Assembly (NCBI GenBank): GCA_942493345.1
Contig: OW818695.1
Span: 3,038,001-3,102,000 of the forward strand
DNA length: 64,000 nucleotides
Source: GWE2-42-39 sp942493345
GTDB taxonomy: Bacteria; Bacteroidota; Bacteroidia; Bacteroidales; Prolixibacteraceae
Reading direction: 5' to 3'
This document shows, in pieces, positions 34,277-42,772 of this stretch; position 1 is the stretch's first letter; each line of letters opens with the position of its first letter. The notes under the pieces were generated by a model. That model did no database searches. It saw only the letters and a program-made list of their open reading frames with translations, and was not told the origin of the DNA. The position numbers and the translations under genes were made by a program.

Positions 34277-34786
34277 GCGTATCGGTTTCTATATGTTATG
34301 CGAATCAAGGGTGAAAAATGATAAAAAGGTTCATTTAATGCTTGAAAATCAATATGTGTTATTTGTATCGTTCTTTGAAAAGAAGCATCTTGTAGTCAAT
34401 TCGGATTTGATAATTAGATGTGATTTTCAAAGATAAAGGCGGAAAGTTAGTAAGAATTTACTTTATTTATCCGTTCCAGCTTTTGATGCCAAATGTTTTC
34501 GGGCTTGTACAGGATGATCTGTTGATTGGGTAAGGCGAATAATTGGAAAACAATTGAATCCGTCTGGTACAATGAAACGAACATGCTTGCAAAAAGCACA
34601 AACACAGATGAACAAACTGCATGTGAGTTCCATCCGGTGGAATATCTTGATAATATAGTTAAAATTGAACCAACAGAAAATCAGAAACTTTAAAATTTGT
34701 TCGGATGAAAAGGATAATAGGATATTCGGAATTTATTGATTGATGCTAATTTTGGGTATTCACAACCGGAAAAATTAAACCAAAAT
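34277..34786. other. Long intergenic region with a possible gene remnant
   Basis: A 510-base gap. On the minus strand a frame without a start stays open for 77 codons (34447-34680) and ends YKPENIWHQKLERINKVNSY. It has weak similarity to the end of carB (YKLEDIGIRSWDEYKS) at nucleotide level too. It may be a degraded gene tail. Otherwise AT-rich, with no RNA gene or clear promoter seen. Confidence 0.35.
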
Positions 34787-35335
34787 ATGACGACAGCTTT
34801 ATTAATTATTGACATTCAGAATGATTATTTCGAGAAGGGAGCCATGACGCTTGTTGGTTCAAACGAAGCAAGCAAAAATGCAAAACTGATTTTGAAACAG
34901 TTTCGGGAGAAAAACCTGCCAGTGATACATATCCAGCATATTGCAGCGAGGCCAACGGCAACATTTTTTCTGCCCGGCACGCCAGGAGCCGAGATTCATA
35001 AAAATGTAAAACCACTGGAACCGGAAAAAATAATAGTGAAACATTACCCAAACAGTTTCAGGGAAACAGAGTTACTCAATTATTTGAAGACTTTAGACAT
35101 TACCGGGTTGGTAATCTGCGGAATGATGACCCACATGTGTGTCGATGCAACGACAAGAGCAGCGAAAGATTTTGGGTTTGAATGCATCGTGATCGGAGAC
35201 GCCTGCGCTACTAGTAACCTTGAAATAAACGGGCAAAAGGTTGAAGCCGGAGAGGTGCAAAAAAGCTTTCTTGCGGCACTGAATTATTTTTATTCGACCG
35301 TTAAAACCACCAAACAATATTTGGACAAGGAATAA
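34787..35335 (+). CDS. Isochorismatase-family cysteine hydrolase
   Basis: The start is at the ATG at 34787, where the conserved core TALLIIDIQNDYF begins; an upstream start would add 17 residues of no family character. The 182-residue protein has the catalytic triad of the family: Asp in DIQND, Lys in EKIIVKHYPNSF and Cys in MMTHMCVDATTRAA, with the cis-peptide GM(M) segment before it. Such enzymes hydrolyse nicotinamide, carbamoyl compounds or isochorismate; the substrate cannot be told from sequence. It is a lone gene convergent with carB; the shared terminator is at 35421-35456. Confidence 0.88.
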   Translation: MTTALLIIDIQNDYFEKGAMTLVGSNEASKNAKLILKQFREKNLPVIHIQHIAARPTATFFLPGTPGAEIHKNVKPLEPEKIIVKHYPNSFRETELLNYLKTLDITGLVICGMMTHMCVDATTRAAKDFGFECIVIGDACATSNLEINGQKVEAGEVQKSFLAALNYFYSTVKTTKQYLDKE

Positions 35336-35420
35336 CGACCTCCGTTGTTTTCGGTTCTGGTGCAACGGCTGAAAGCTGTTCTCTGGGTCTTTTTTCGGAA
35401 TGGAGGGAGAAGTAAAAGCA

Positions 35421-35456
35421 AAGCCGGATGACGTGTTAAAACGCATCATCCGGCTT
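35421..35456. terminator. Convergent terminator between isochorismatase gene and carB
   Basis: aagccggatga and tcatccggctt form a perfect 11-bp stem around a 14-base loop. It sits between two convergent stops (35335 plus, 35482 minus). T-tracts are modest on either side. Confidence 0.75.
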
Positions 35457-35481
35457 CATTTTGTGGTGTATTTTCAAGGAT

Positions 35482-38400
35482 CTAGCTTTTGTACTCGTCC
35501 CAGCTTCTGATGCCGATGTCTTCCAGCTTGTATTTGCTGATGGCAAAAATAAAGGCGCTGGCCAGACGTGCATTGGTAATTAGCGGGATATTGTAATCAA
35601 TTGCGCTGCGGCGAATGTAGTAGCCATTACTTAATTCCCGTTTGGTGTGGTCTTTCGGAATATTGATCACCAAATCAATTTTCTTTTCCTTCAGGTAGTC
35701 GATGGTATTCGGCTGGCGGTCTTCTTCGTCAGGCCAGTGCAGCAGGGTTGTGTTGACGCCATTGTCGTGGAAGAACCGGTGTGTACCTTCTGTGGCATAC
35801 AGGTTGTATCCGCGTTCTGACAGTATTTTTGCACATTGCAGCAATTCGAGTTTCGAACGTGCCGGTCCCGATGAAATCAGAATGTTCTTTTCAGGAATGC
35901 GGTAACCCACCGAAAGCATCGATTTCATGATGGCCTCGTAATAGGTTTCGCCGATGCAACCTACCTCGCCGGTCGACGACATATCGACGCCCAGTACCGG
36001 GTCGGCGTTCAGCAAACGGGCAAACGAGAACTGCGGTGCTTTTACGCCCACGTACTCCAATTCGAACAACGATTTGTCGGGTTTGTTATACGGAACGCCC
36101 AGCATTACTTGGGTCGCAATTTCAATCAGGTTGATCTTCATTACTTTCGAAACGAATGGAAAACTTCGCGAGGCACGCAGGTTGCATTCAATTACCTTGA
36201 TGTCGTTGTCTTTGGCCAGAAATTGCATGTTGAAAGGGCCTGATATTTCAAGCGCTTTGGCAATTTCGCGCGATATTCTTTTGATTCTCCGGATGGTTTC
36301 TATGTATAGTTTCTGCGGTGGAAAAACGATGGTTGCGTCGCCCGAGTGAACTCCGGCAAACTCAACGTGCTCGGAAATGGCATAAGCCACCATTTCTCCT
36401 TTGTCGGCCACTGCATCAATTTCAATTTCCTTGGCTTGTTCAATGAACTCGGAAACCACCACCGGATGTTCTTTCGAAACATTGGCTGCCAGTTGCAGGA
36501 AATGTTCCAGCTGGTCGCGGTTCGACACCACGTTCATGGCTGCACCCGAAAGCACGTATGACGGACGAATCAGTACCGGGAAACCTACTTCATCCACAAA
36601 TTTATAGATGTCATCAATACTGGTCAGTTCCGACCAACGGGGCTGGTCTACTTTCAGAACATCGAGGAGAGAACTGAACTTTTTACGGTCTTCGGCATTG
36701 TCGATCCTGGTAGCAGAAGTCCCCAGAATCGGTACATTCTGCCGGTACAACTTCATGGCCAGGTTGTTTGGTATCTGGCCGCCCATCGATAGCACCACTC
36801 CTTTGGGCGCTTCCATGTCGATGATGTCCATCACCCGCTCGAACGACAGCTCGTCGAAATACAGGCGGTCGCAACTGTCGTAGTCGGTACTCACCGTTTC
36901 CGGGTTGTAGTTGATCATGATGGAACGGTAGCCTTCCTTGTGTATGGTGTTGATGGCGTTCACGCTACACCAGTCGAATTCGACTGAACTGCCGATGCGG
37001 TATGCGCCCGAACCAAGTACAATGACCGATTTATCGTCGTGCAAAAATTCAACATCGTGCTCTGTGCCGTTATAGGTGAGGTACAGATAGTTGGTTTGCG
37101 CCGGATATTCGCCGGCCAGTGTGTCGATTTGTTTTATCGATGGCTTGATATTGCGCGCTTTACGATGCTCGCGGATTTTCAGTGAATCGTCGCTGATTTC
37201 TTCATTGGGCGAATGCAGCATGATCCGCGCCAGTTGAAAATCAGAAAAACCTGCTTTTTTCGATTTCAGCAATAATTCGTCATCCAGCTTTTTAATGCTC
37301 TGAACTTTCTCCAGTTCGAGTTTTATTTCGTGGATGTTTTTCAGTTTTTGCAAAAACCATTTGTCGATTTTTGTTTTATCGTGAATTTCATCGATTGAGT
37401 ATTCTTTATTAAATGCTTCGGCAATGGCAAAAATACGACGGTCGGTTGGGTTCACCAGTTCCTCGTCGATCTGCTGGAATGTGATTTCCCCTTTGTTTCC
37501 TACAAAACCGTGCATCCCGATTCCCACCATGCGGATACCTTTCTGGATGGCTTCTTCAAAGGTTCGGCCGATGGCCATGATTTCGCCAACGCTCTTCATC
37601 GAACTTCCCAGGTTTTTCGATACCCCTACAAATTTGGTCAGGTCCCAGCGTGGAATTTTGCAAACGATGTAGTCGAGCGCCGGTTCGAAAGCTGCGGTGG
37701 TTACTTTGGTCACCGAATTTTTCAATTCATGCAGCCCATAGCCTAAACCAAGTTTGGCCGCCACGAAAGCTAACGGGTAACCGGTTGCTTTCGATGCCAG
37801 CGCCGAGGAGCGCGACAAACGGGCATTTACCTCGATTACCCGATAATCTTCCGAATTTGGATCGAGGGCAAACTGCACGTTGCATTCGCCAATTACGCCA
37901 ATGTGGCGGATGATGCGGATCGATATTTCACGCAGTTTATGGTATTCTGAATTCGTGAGCGTTTGCGAAGGTGCTACCACGATACTTTCTCCGGTATGGA
38001 TTCCCAGCGGGTCGAAGTTTTCCATGTTACACACCGTGATGCAGTTGTCGAACTGGTCGCGCACGACCTCGTATTCCACTTCTTTCCATCCTTTGATCGA
38101 TTCTTCGACCAAAATTTGCGGAGAGTAGGAAAAAGCTTTCGATGCCAGCGATTTCAGTTCTTCGTCGTTGTTGCAAAAACCGCTTCCCAGTCCGCCGAGC
38201 GTGTAAGCTGCACGGACAATAATCGGGTAGCCCACAATATCGACTGCAGTTTTGGCTTCGGCCATTGTTTCGCAGGCAATACTTCTGGGGGTTAAAACAT
38301 TGATTTCAGCCAGTTTCTTTGAGAAAATATCACGGTCTTCGGTATCGATGATCGATTGTACCGGAGTTCCTACAACCTGCACATTGTATTTTTTCAATAT

Positions 38401-38715
38401 TCCTTTCCGGAATAATTCTACCCCGCAGTTCAGTGCCGTCTGGCCGCCGAAGGCGAGTAAAATTCCGTCCGGCTTTTCTTTCTTGATGACTTCCTCAACA
38501 AAATAAGCGGTTACCGGGAGGAAATAAATCTTATCGGCAATATTTTCCGAAGTCTGGATGGTGGCAATATTCGGGTTAATCAGGATCGTTTCAACGCCTT
38601 CTTCTTTCAACGCTTTCAGCGCCTGCGAACCCGAATAGTCGAATTCTCCTGCTTCTCCGATCTTCAGCGCTCCCGATCCAAGTACAATCGCTTTTTTTAT
38701 TTCTTTATTTATCAT
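35482..38715 (-). CDS. carB: Carbamoyl-phosphate synthase large chain
   Basis: The start is at the ATG at 38713-38715 (MINKEIKKAIVLGSG); an upstream ATG would add 8 residues reading out of a C/G repeat spacer. The 1077-residue protein has the duplicated architecture: a first carboxyphosphate domain with ATP-grasp (1-400: KAIVLGSGALKIGEAGEFDYSG, ARLSRSSALASKATGYP), an oligomerisation region, a second ATP-grasp carbamate domain (SVIVLGSGAYRIGSSVEFDW, LRASRSFPFVSKV) and a C-terminal MGS-like allosteric domain (~935-1077). It makes carbamoyl phosphate for arginine and pyrimidines from ammonia delivered by CarA. The carA gene lies upstream with an 87-base spacer holding repeat copy C. Confidence 0.96.
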   Translation of the reverse strand: MINKEIKKAIVLGSGALKIGEAGEFDYSGSQALKALKEEGVETILINPNIATIQTSENIADKIYFLPVTAYFVEEVIKKEKPDGILLAFGGQTALNCGVELFRKGILKKYNVQVVGTPVQSIIDTEDRDIFSKKLAEINVLTPRSIACETMAEAKTAVDIVGYPIIVRAAYTLGGLGSGFCNNDEELKSLASKAFSYSPQILVEESIKGWKEVEYEVVRDQFDNCITVCNMENFDPLGIHTGESIVVAPSQTLTNSEYHKLREISIRIIRHIGVIGECNVQFALDPNSEDYRVIEVNARLSRSSALASKATGYPLAFVAAKLGLGYGLHELKNSVTKVTTAAFEPALDYIVCKIPRWDLTKFVGVSKNLGSSMKSVGEIMAIGRTFEEAIQKGIRMVGIGMHGFVGNKGEITFQQIDEELVNPTDRRIFAIAEAFNKEYSIDEIHDKTKIDKWFLQKLKNIHEIKLELEKVQSIKKLDDELLLKSKKAGFSDFQLARIMLHSPNEEISDDSLKIREHRKARNIKPSIKQIDTLAGEYPAQTNYLYLTYNGTEHDVEFLHDDKSVIVLGSGAYRIGSSVEFDWCSVNAINTIHKEGYRSIMINYNPETVSTDYDSCDRLYFDELSFERVMDIIDMEAPKGVVLSMGGQIPNNLAMKLYRQNVPILGTSATRIDNAEDRKKFSSLLDVLKVDQPRWSELTSIDDIYKFVDEVGFPVLIRPSYVLSGAAMNVVSNRDQLEHFLQLAANVSKEHPVVVSEFIEQAKEIEIDAVADKGEMVAYAISEHVEFAGVHSGDATIVFPPQKLYIETIRRIKRISREIAKALEISGPFNMQFLAKDNDIKVIECNLRASRSFPFVSKVMKINLIEIATQVMLGVPYNKPDKSLFELEYVGVKAPQFSFARLLNADPVLGVDMSSTGEVGCIGETYYEAIMKSMLSVGYRIPEKNILISSGPARSKLELLQCAKILSERGYNLYATEGTHRFFHDNGVNTTLLHWPDEEDRQPNTIDYLKEKKIDLVINIPKDHTKRELSNGYYIRRSAIDYNIPLITNARLASAFIFAISKYKLEDIGIRSWDEYKS

Positions 38716-38767
38716 GTTTTGAAAAGTTTCAAGTTTCAAATTTGTTCCTTCGCAAACCGCCTTTTTA

Positions 38768-38803
38768 AGTCCCCTCTTTCGGAGGGGGTTTGGGGGAGGC
38801 CTC
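38768..38803. repeat. C/G-rich palindromic repeat, copy C
   Basis: cccctctttcggaggggg followed by tttgggggagg, in the carA-carB spacer and in the same orientation relative to transcription as copies B and D. Confidence 0.75.
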
Positions 38804-39894
38804 TATTTTTTCGTCTTTTTGTGTTCGATCACGTTGTTCATGAAATCGTCAAACAAAAACTCGGTGTCCACTGGTCCGCTCGATGCTTCGGGATGGAACT
38901 GGGTGGAGAAAAATGGTTTTGTTTTGTGACGGATTCCTTCGTTGGTATTGTCATTCACGTTGATAAACAGCGGTTCCCAGTCTTCCGGTAACGAATCGGG
39001 AGCAACCGCAAACCCGTGGTTCTGTGAGGTGATGAAACAGCGGTCGGTACCAGTCAGCAAAACCGGCTGGTTGTGGCTCCGATGCCCGTATTTCAACTTG
39101 TAGGTTTCGGCGCCTGCCGCGCGGGCAAGCAACTGGTTCCCCAAACAAATTCCCATGATGGGGATATTCTTGTCGATCGCTTTTTTGATCTGCACGACAG
39201 TGGCGTCGCACAGCGCCGGGTCGCCGGGGCCGTTCGAGATAAATACACCGTCGAACTCTTCGTTGCTGAAATCGTAATCCCACGGAACACGGATCACAGT
39301 GGCATTGCGTTTCAGCAGGCAGCGGATAATGTTGTTTTTTACGCCGCAATCGATCAGCACTACTTTGTGTTCGCCGTTCCCGTATACCGATTTTTCTTTG
39401 GCGCTGGCAATGGCTACCAGGTTTTCCTTGTTCGGATCATAAAAATCAATGGGTTGGTCTTCGAATTCAATTTTACCGAGCATCGAGCCTTTCTCACGTA
39501 AAATTTTCGTTAAACTTCGTGTGTCGATATCGTAAATTCCCGGAACCTGGTATTCTTTCAGCCATTCGGCCAAACTTTTTACCGCATTCCAGTGACTGTA
39601 TTCGAACGAATAATCGGAAACGATCAAACCCGAAGCGTGAATTTTATGTGATTCGTAAAATTCATTGATCCCGTCTTTTTGTGCATCCGAAGGAACCCCG
39701 TAATTTCCTATCAACGGATAGGTTGGGACCAGTATTTGTCCCGTATATGAAGGATCTGTTAAACTTTCAGGATAACCGGTCATTGCGGTGTAAAAAACCA
39801 CTTCTCCTGCTACTGATTTGTCGTATCCAAACGATTTTCCTTCAAAAACTGTCCCGTCTTCCAGAACCAATCTGACTTTTTTTAGCTGTGCCAT
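38803..39894 (-). CDS. carA: Carbamoyl-phosphate synthase small chain
   Basis: A 363-residue glutamine amidotransferase subunit. The N-terminal CPSase domain begins KVRLVLEDGTVFEGKSFG and includes YPESLTDPSYTGQI. The C-terminal class I GATase domain has ISNGPGDP, the nucleophile Cys250 in IMGICLGNQL, and QFHPEASSGP with the catalytic His/Glu pair. It produces ammonia from glutamine for CarB. It is divergent from the arginine cluster. An ARG-box-like promoter lies upstream, and a terminator-like hairpin sits 18 bases before its start codon (39912-39952), suggesting control by both ArgR and attenuation. Confidence 0.95.
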   Translation of the reverse strand: MAQLKKVRLVLEDGTVFEGKSFGYDKSVAGEVVFYTAMTGYPESLTDPSYTGQILVPTYPLIGNYGVPSDAQKDGINEFYESHKIHASGLIVSDYSFEYSHWNAVKSLAEWLKEYQVPGIYDIDTRSLTKILREKGSMLGKIEFEDQPIDFYDPNKENLVAIASAKEKSVYGNGEHKVVLIDCGVKNNIIRCLLKRNATVIRVPWDYDFSNEEFDGVFISNGPGDPALCDATVVQIKKAIDKNIPIMGICLGNQLLARAAGAETYKLKYGHRSHNQPVLLTGTDRCFITSQNHGFAVAPDSLPEDWEPLFINVNDNTNEGIRHKTKPFFSTQFHPEASSGPVDTEFLFDDFMNNVIEHKKTKK

Positions 39895-39911
39895 TTTTAT
39901 GATCGAAATAT

Positions 39912-39952
39912 TAAAAAAAATGCGTTTGGCTACGGCTGTAGGGCAAACGCAT
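39912..39952 (-). terminator. Terminator-like hairpin in the carA leader
   Basis: On the minus strand atgcgtttg and caaacgcat pair over a 15-base loop, followed by eight T (39912-39919). The T-run ends 18 bases from the carA ATG. An intrinsic terminator between promoter and start codon implies attenuation or readthrough control; alternatively it is a REP-like repeat, since ggcaaacgcat also ends the palindromic element at 28605. Confidence 0.6.
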
Positions 39953-40052
39953 GGTTGTTATTCTCAAACTAACTTTCTTCGGTATCTGACTAAAGAATCT
40001 CAATTTTTAGCAATTTCAAAAATTTAATAACTCTTGATTGTTAAATCCGTCG

Positions 40053-40072
40053 CAAAAATAATAATTATTCCT
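40053..40072 (-). promoter_or_regulatory. carA promoter -7 box with ARG-box-like operator
   Basis: The minus strand reads gGAATAATTATTAT then TATTTTTG. The first part fits the ARG box core AATWWWWATT; the second is a Bacteroidota -7 element (40053-40060). The overlap suggests ArgR repression of carAB. Confidence 0.5.
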
Positions 40073-40082
40073 GAAAAAAGAC

Positions 40083-40112
40083 TTTGATATAAATATAGAA
40101 TGAATATTTTTG
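40083..40112 (+). promoter_or_regulatory. Promoter of the argR operon
   Basis: TTTG (40083-40086), 18-base spacer, TATTTTTG (40105-40112). This matches the -33/-7 pattern of Bacteroidota and lies 28 bases before the argR ATG. Confidence 0.55.
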
Positions 40113-40137
40113 CATCGAAAATGAATAAATATTCAGA
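40099..40137 (+). promoter_or_regulatory. Tandem ARG boxes (ArgR operator)
   Basis: Two 18-base sites, aatgaatatttttgcatc and aatgaataaatattcaga, are separated by 3 bases, the classical ARG-box arrangement. The second is almost palindromic (TGAATAAATATTCA). They overlap the -7 box of the argR promoter, so autorepression by ArgR in the presence of arginine is expected. Confidence 0.65.
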
Positions 40138-40140
40138 TTA

Positions 40141-40623
40141 ATGAAAAGTCGCATCGAACGTCAGGTCGCAATTAAAAAAGCAATCCTTACTGAAAAGGTA
40201 AGCAGTCAGGACGATTTGGTGCGTTTGCTAAAAAATAAAGGGATTGAAATAACACAGGCAACATTATCGAGAGATTTAAAAACATTGAAAGTAGCGAAAG
40301 CGTATGACCCCGCTGCGGGGTATATTTACGTAATTCCTGAAGCGGGCAATGTTGTAAAAGAGGAAACTGAAGCGGGGATAAATTATCTGGCAGATGGTTT
40401 CCGAAATATACAATTCTCAGGGAATCTGGCGGTAGTGAATACCAGACCAGGTTATGCCAGCAGTATTGCTGCTTTGATTGACACAGCTTCTCCGTACGAA
40501 ATTATAGGCACCATTGCCGGCGACGATACGGTTTTGCTGATTATGAGGGAAGGTATTAAACGGGCAGATTTAATTAATAGTCTCATTTTAATTATGCCGA
40601 AATTAGTGGGTAAGATTAAGTAG
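40141..40623 (+). CDS. argR: Arginine repressor ArgR
   Basis: A 160-residue ArgR/AhrC protein. The N-terminal winged helix has AILTEKVSSQDDLVRLLKNKG and ITQATLSRDLKTLKVAK, where SRDL is the recognition helix. The C-terminal hexamerisation/arginine-binding domain carries RPGYASSIAALIDTA and EIIGTIAGDDTVLLIMR, including the GDD-type arginine contacts. It represses arginine biosynthesis in the presence of arginine. It is the first gene of the arg/pro cluster, preceded by tandem ARG boxes (40099-40137), and 9 bases separate it from the next gene. Confidence 0.95.
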   Translation: MKSRIERQVAIKKAILTEKVSSQDDLVRLLKNKGIEITQATLSRDLKTLKVAKAYDPAAGYIYVIPEAGNVVKEETEAGINYLADGFRNIQFSGNLAVVNTRPGYASSIAALIDTASPYEIIGTIAGDDTVLLIMREGIKRADLINSLILIMPKLVGKIK

Positions 40624-40632
40624 TATTTATTT

Positions 40633-41355
40633 ATGACAGAAAAAAATTTAAAGGATATTCAAGTAGTTACGGCTACGGTCATGCACCTGAAATATGTAGA
40701 TCAGGTGAATGACGAAATTGATGCTGCATCGAAAGAACGGGGAACCGGGATTGCGCGTCGTACGTACGATTATATTGCCAACAAAATGTTGGAAGGGAAA
40801 GCAGTAATTGCCCTTGACAGCGATCAGTTTGCAGGTTTTTGTTATCTCGAAAGCTGGGGACATAACCGTTTTGTGGCTAATTCGGGGTTAATCGTCGCCA
40901 AAGCATACCGAAGCCTTGGTTTGGCCACCGAAATCAAACGGAAAATTTTCAGCCTTTCGCGCTCGAAATTTCCGGATGCCAAAATATTCGGGTTGACCAC
41001 TGGTTTGGCGGTAATGAAGATCAACCACGAGCTGGGATACCGTCCGGTTACATTTTCTGAATTAACCGATGATGAAGATTTCTGGAAAGGTTGTCAGAGT
41101 TGCGTAAATTACGACATCCTGCAACGGACCAAACTTTCGAAATGTCTTTGTACCGGTATGTTGTTCGACCCGAAATGGGAGAGTAAAAAACCGACTAACG
41201 GGGAAAATTCTTCATCGGAAGAAAGTCCGGTTGTAAAACCCAAACGGAATAGTTTGCTGGATGTGATCCAGAAACTGAAACCCAAAAACGGGAAAAGTGA
41301 ATTAGGTAAAGAATCAAAATTTAGTATTCTGAAAGCAAAATTTAGTAAAATATAA
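40633..41355 (+). CDS. GNAT acyltransferase of the arginine cluster (candidate N-acylglutamate synthase)
   Basis: A 240-residue protein with a GNAT core (~15-140): VIALDSDQFAGFCYLESW, then GLIVAKAYRSLGLATEIKRKIF, with RSLGLA as the acyl-CoA loop. The middle holds FWKGCQSCVNYDIL and KCLCTGMLFD, Cys-rich patches. The last ~60 residues are Lys/Ser-rich and low complexity. Neither argA nor argJ is seen in this cluster, so this GNAT, between argR and argG, is the natural candidate for the first acylation of glutamate. Given the SOTC-type ArgF' (48395), the donor might be succinyl-CoA. Both points are inference. Confidence 0.75.
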   Translation: MTEKNLKDIQVVTATVMHLKYVDQVNDEIDAASKERGTGIARRTYDYIANKMLEGKAVIALDSDQFAGFCYLESWGHNRFVANSGLIVAKAYRSLGLATEIKRKIFSLSRSKFPDAKIFGLTTGLAVMKINHELGYRPVTFSELTDDEDFWKGCQSCVNYDILQRTKLSKCLCTGMLFDPKWESKKPTNGENSSSEESPVVKPKRNSLLDVIQKLKPKNGKSELGKESKFSILKAKFSKI

Positions 41356-41568
41356 AGTGATGGCACCGGCCAGCATCATTTCAGGATAAATTTCTGACAT
41401 CGGCACGATTTATTTCATGCAGGTGGTATATCCGAAAGATGAAGTCTGGCTTAATTGATTGATGAACAGTTGAGTTCAGATTTGGATAGAATAATTTTTA
41501 TAAGGTTAGTAAAGTTGTAAGTTTTCAAAGGTCTGGTTCGGTGTCATCGCTTTTTTAAAACATAGAAT

Positions 41569-42762
41569 ATGAAGGAGAAGGTAGTTTTAGCGTTTAGCGG
41601 AGGATTGGATACCTCGTATTGCGCCATGTATCTTTCGGTTGAAAAAAACCTGGAAGTGTATACAGCCGTTGCCAATACCGGGGGGTTTAGCAAACAGGAT
41701 TTGGAAGTTATTGAAGAAAAAGCGTATAAACTGGGGGCGAAAAAGCATGTTGCCATCGATGTCACCGACACCTATTACGAAAAGTGTATCCGTTACATGG
41801 TGTACGGAAATGTGCTGCGAAACAATACGTACCCGATTTCGGTAAGCTCAGAACGTGTTTTTCAGGCCATTGCCATTATTGAATATGCAAAGAAAATAGG
41901 CGCTAAATACGTTGCCCACGGAAGTACCGGTGCCGGAAACGACCAGGTGCGTTTCGATCTTACTTTTAATGTACTTGCTCCTGAAATTCAAATACTGACC
42001 CCCACCCGCGACCTGAAGCTGAGCCGTCAGGAAGAAATTGACTACCTGAAAGAACATGGTGTGGTTGCCGACTGGAAAAGAATGGAATATTCCATCAACA
42101 AAGGGCTTTGGGGAACCAGCATCGGTGGCAAGGAAACACTCACTTCAGAAAAAACATTGCCGGAAGAAGCCTATCCGTCGCAGATGACGGCAACAGAAGA
42201 AAAAGAAATCGTCCTCGAATTTAAAAAAGGTGAATTGAAAGCGGTAGATGGTGAAAGTTACAGAAATCCGGTGGAAGCTATTCAGGTTTTGGAAAAACTG
42301 GCTGCACCGTATGCTGTTGGTCGCGACATGCACATCGGCGATACCATTATCGGTATTAAAGGACGTGTCGGGTTCGAAGCTGCTGCGCCCATGATTATTA
42401 TTAAAGCGCACCAAATGCTCGAAAAGCACACGCTCACCAAGTGGCAGCAGTATTGGAAAGAACAACTGGGTAACTGGTATGGTATGTTCCTGCACGAAGC
42501 GCTGTATTTCGAACCGGTTTTGCGCGACATCGAAAAATTCCTTGAAAGTTCGCAGGAAGCGGTAACCGGGAAAGTAATTGTAAAACTGAAACCATATCAA
42601 TATGTATTGGTTGGCATTGAGTCGGAACACGACCTGATGAAAGCTGAATTTGGCCGGTACGGCGAAGAAAACAATGCATGGACAGCCGACGATGTAAAAG
42701 GTTTTACAAAAATTCTGGGTAATTCATTAAAAATATACAATTCAGTAAATAAGAAATTTTAA
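41569..42762 (+). CDS. argG: Argininosuccinate synthase
   Basis: A 397-residue enzyme with the N-type ATP pyrophosphatase motif AFSGGLDTSYC (~8-18), then VAHGSTGAGNDQVRFD (~120), and TPTRDLKLSRQEEIDYL followed by EYSINKGLWGTSIGGKE. It condenses citrulline and aspartate with ATP to argininosuccinate. It lies 213 bases after the GNAT gene and 10 before argC. The gene for the next step (argH) is not in the window. Confidence 0.95.
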   Translation: MKEKVVLAFSGGLDTSYCAMYLSVEKNLEVYTAVANTGGFSKQDLEVIEEKAYKLGAKKHVAIDVTDTYYEKCIRYMVYGNVLRNNTYPISVSSERVFQAIAIIEYAKKIGAKYVAHGSTGAGNDQVRFDLTFNVLAPEIQILTPTRDLKLSRQEEIDYLKEHGVVADWKRMEYSINKGLWGTSIGGKETLTSEKTLPEEAYPSQMTATEEKEIVLEFKKGELKAVDGESYRNPVEAIQVLEKLAAPYAVGRDMHIGDTIIGIKGRVGFEAAAPMIIIKAHQMLEKHTLTKWQQYWKEQLGNWYGMFLHEALYFEPVLRDIEKFLESSQEAVTGKVIVKLKPYQYVLVGIESEHDLMKAEFGRYGEENNAWTADDVKGFTKILGNSLKIYNSVNKKF

Positions 42763-42772
42763 CCCCCGGATC

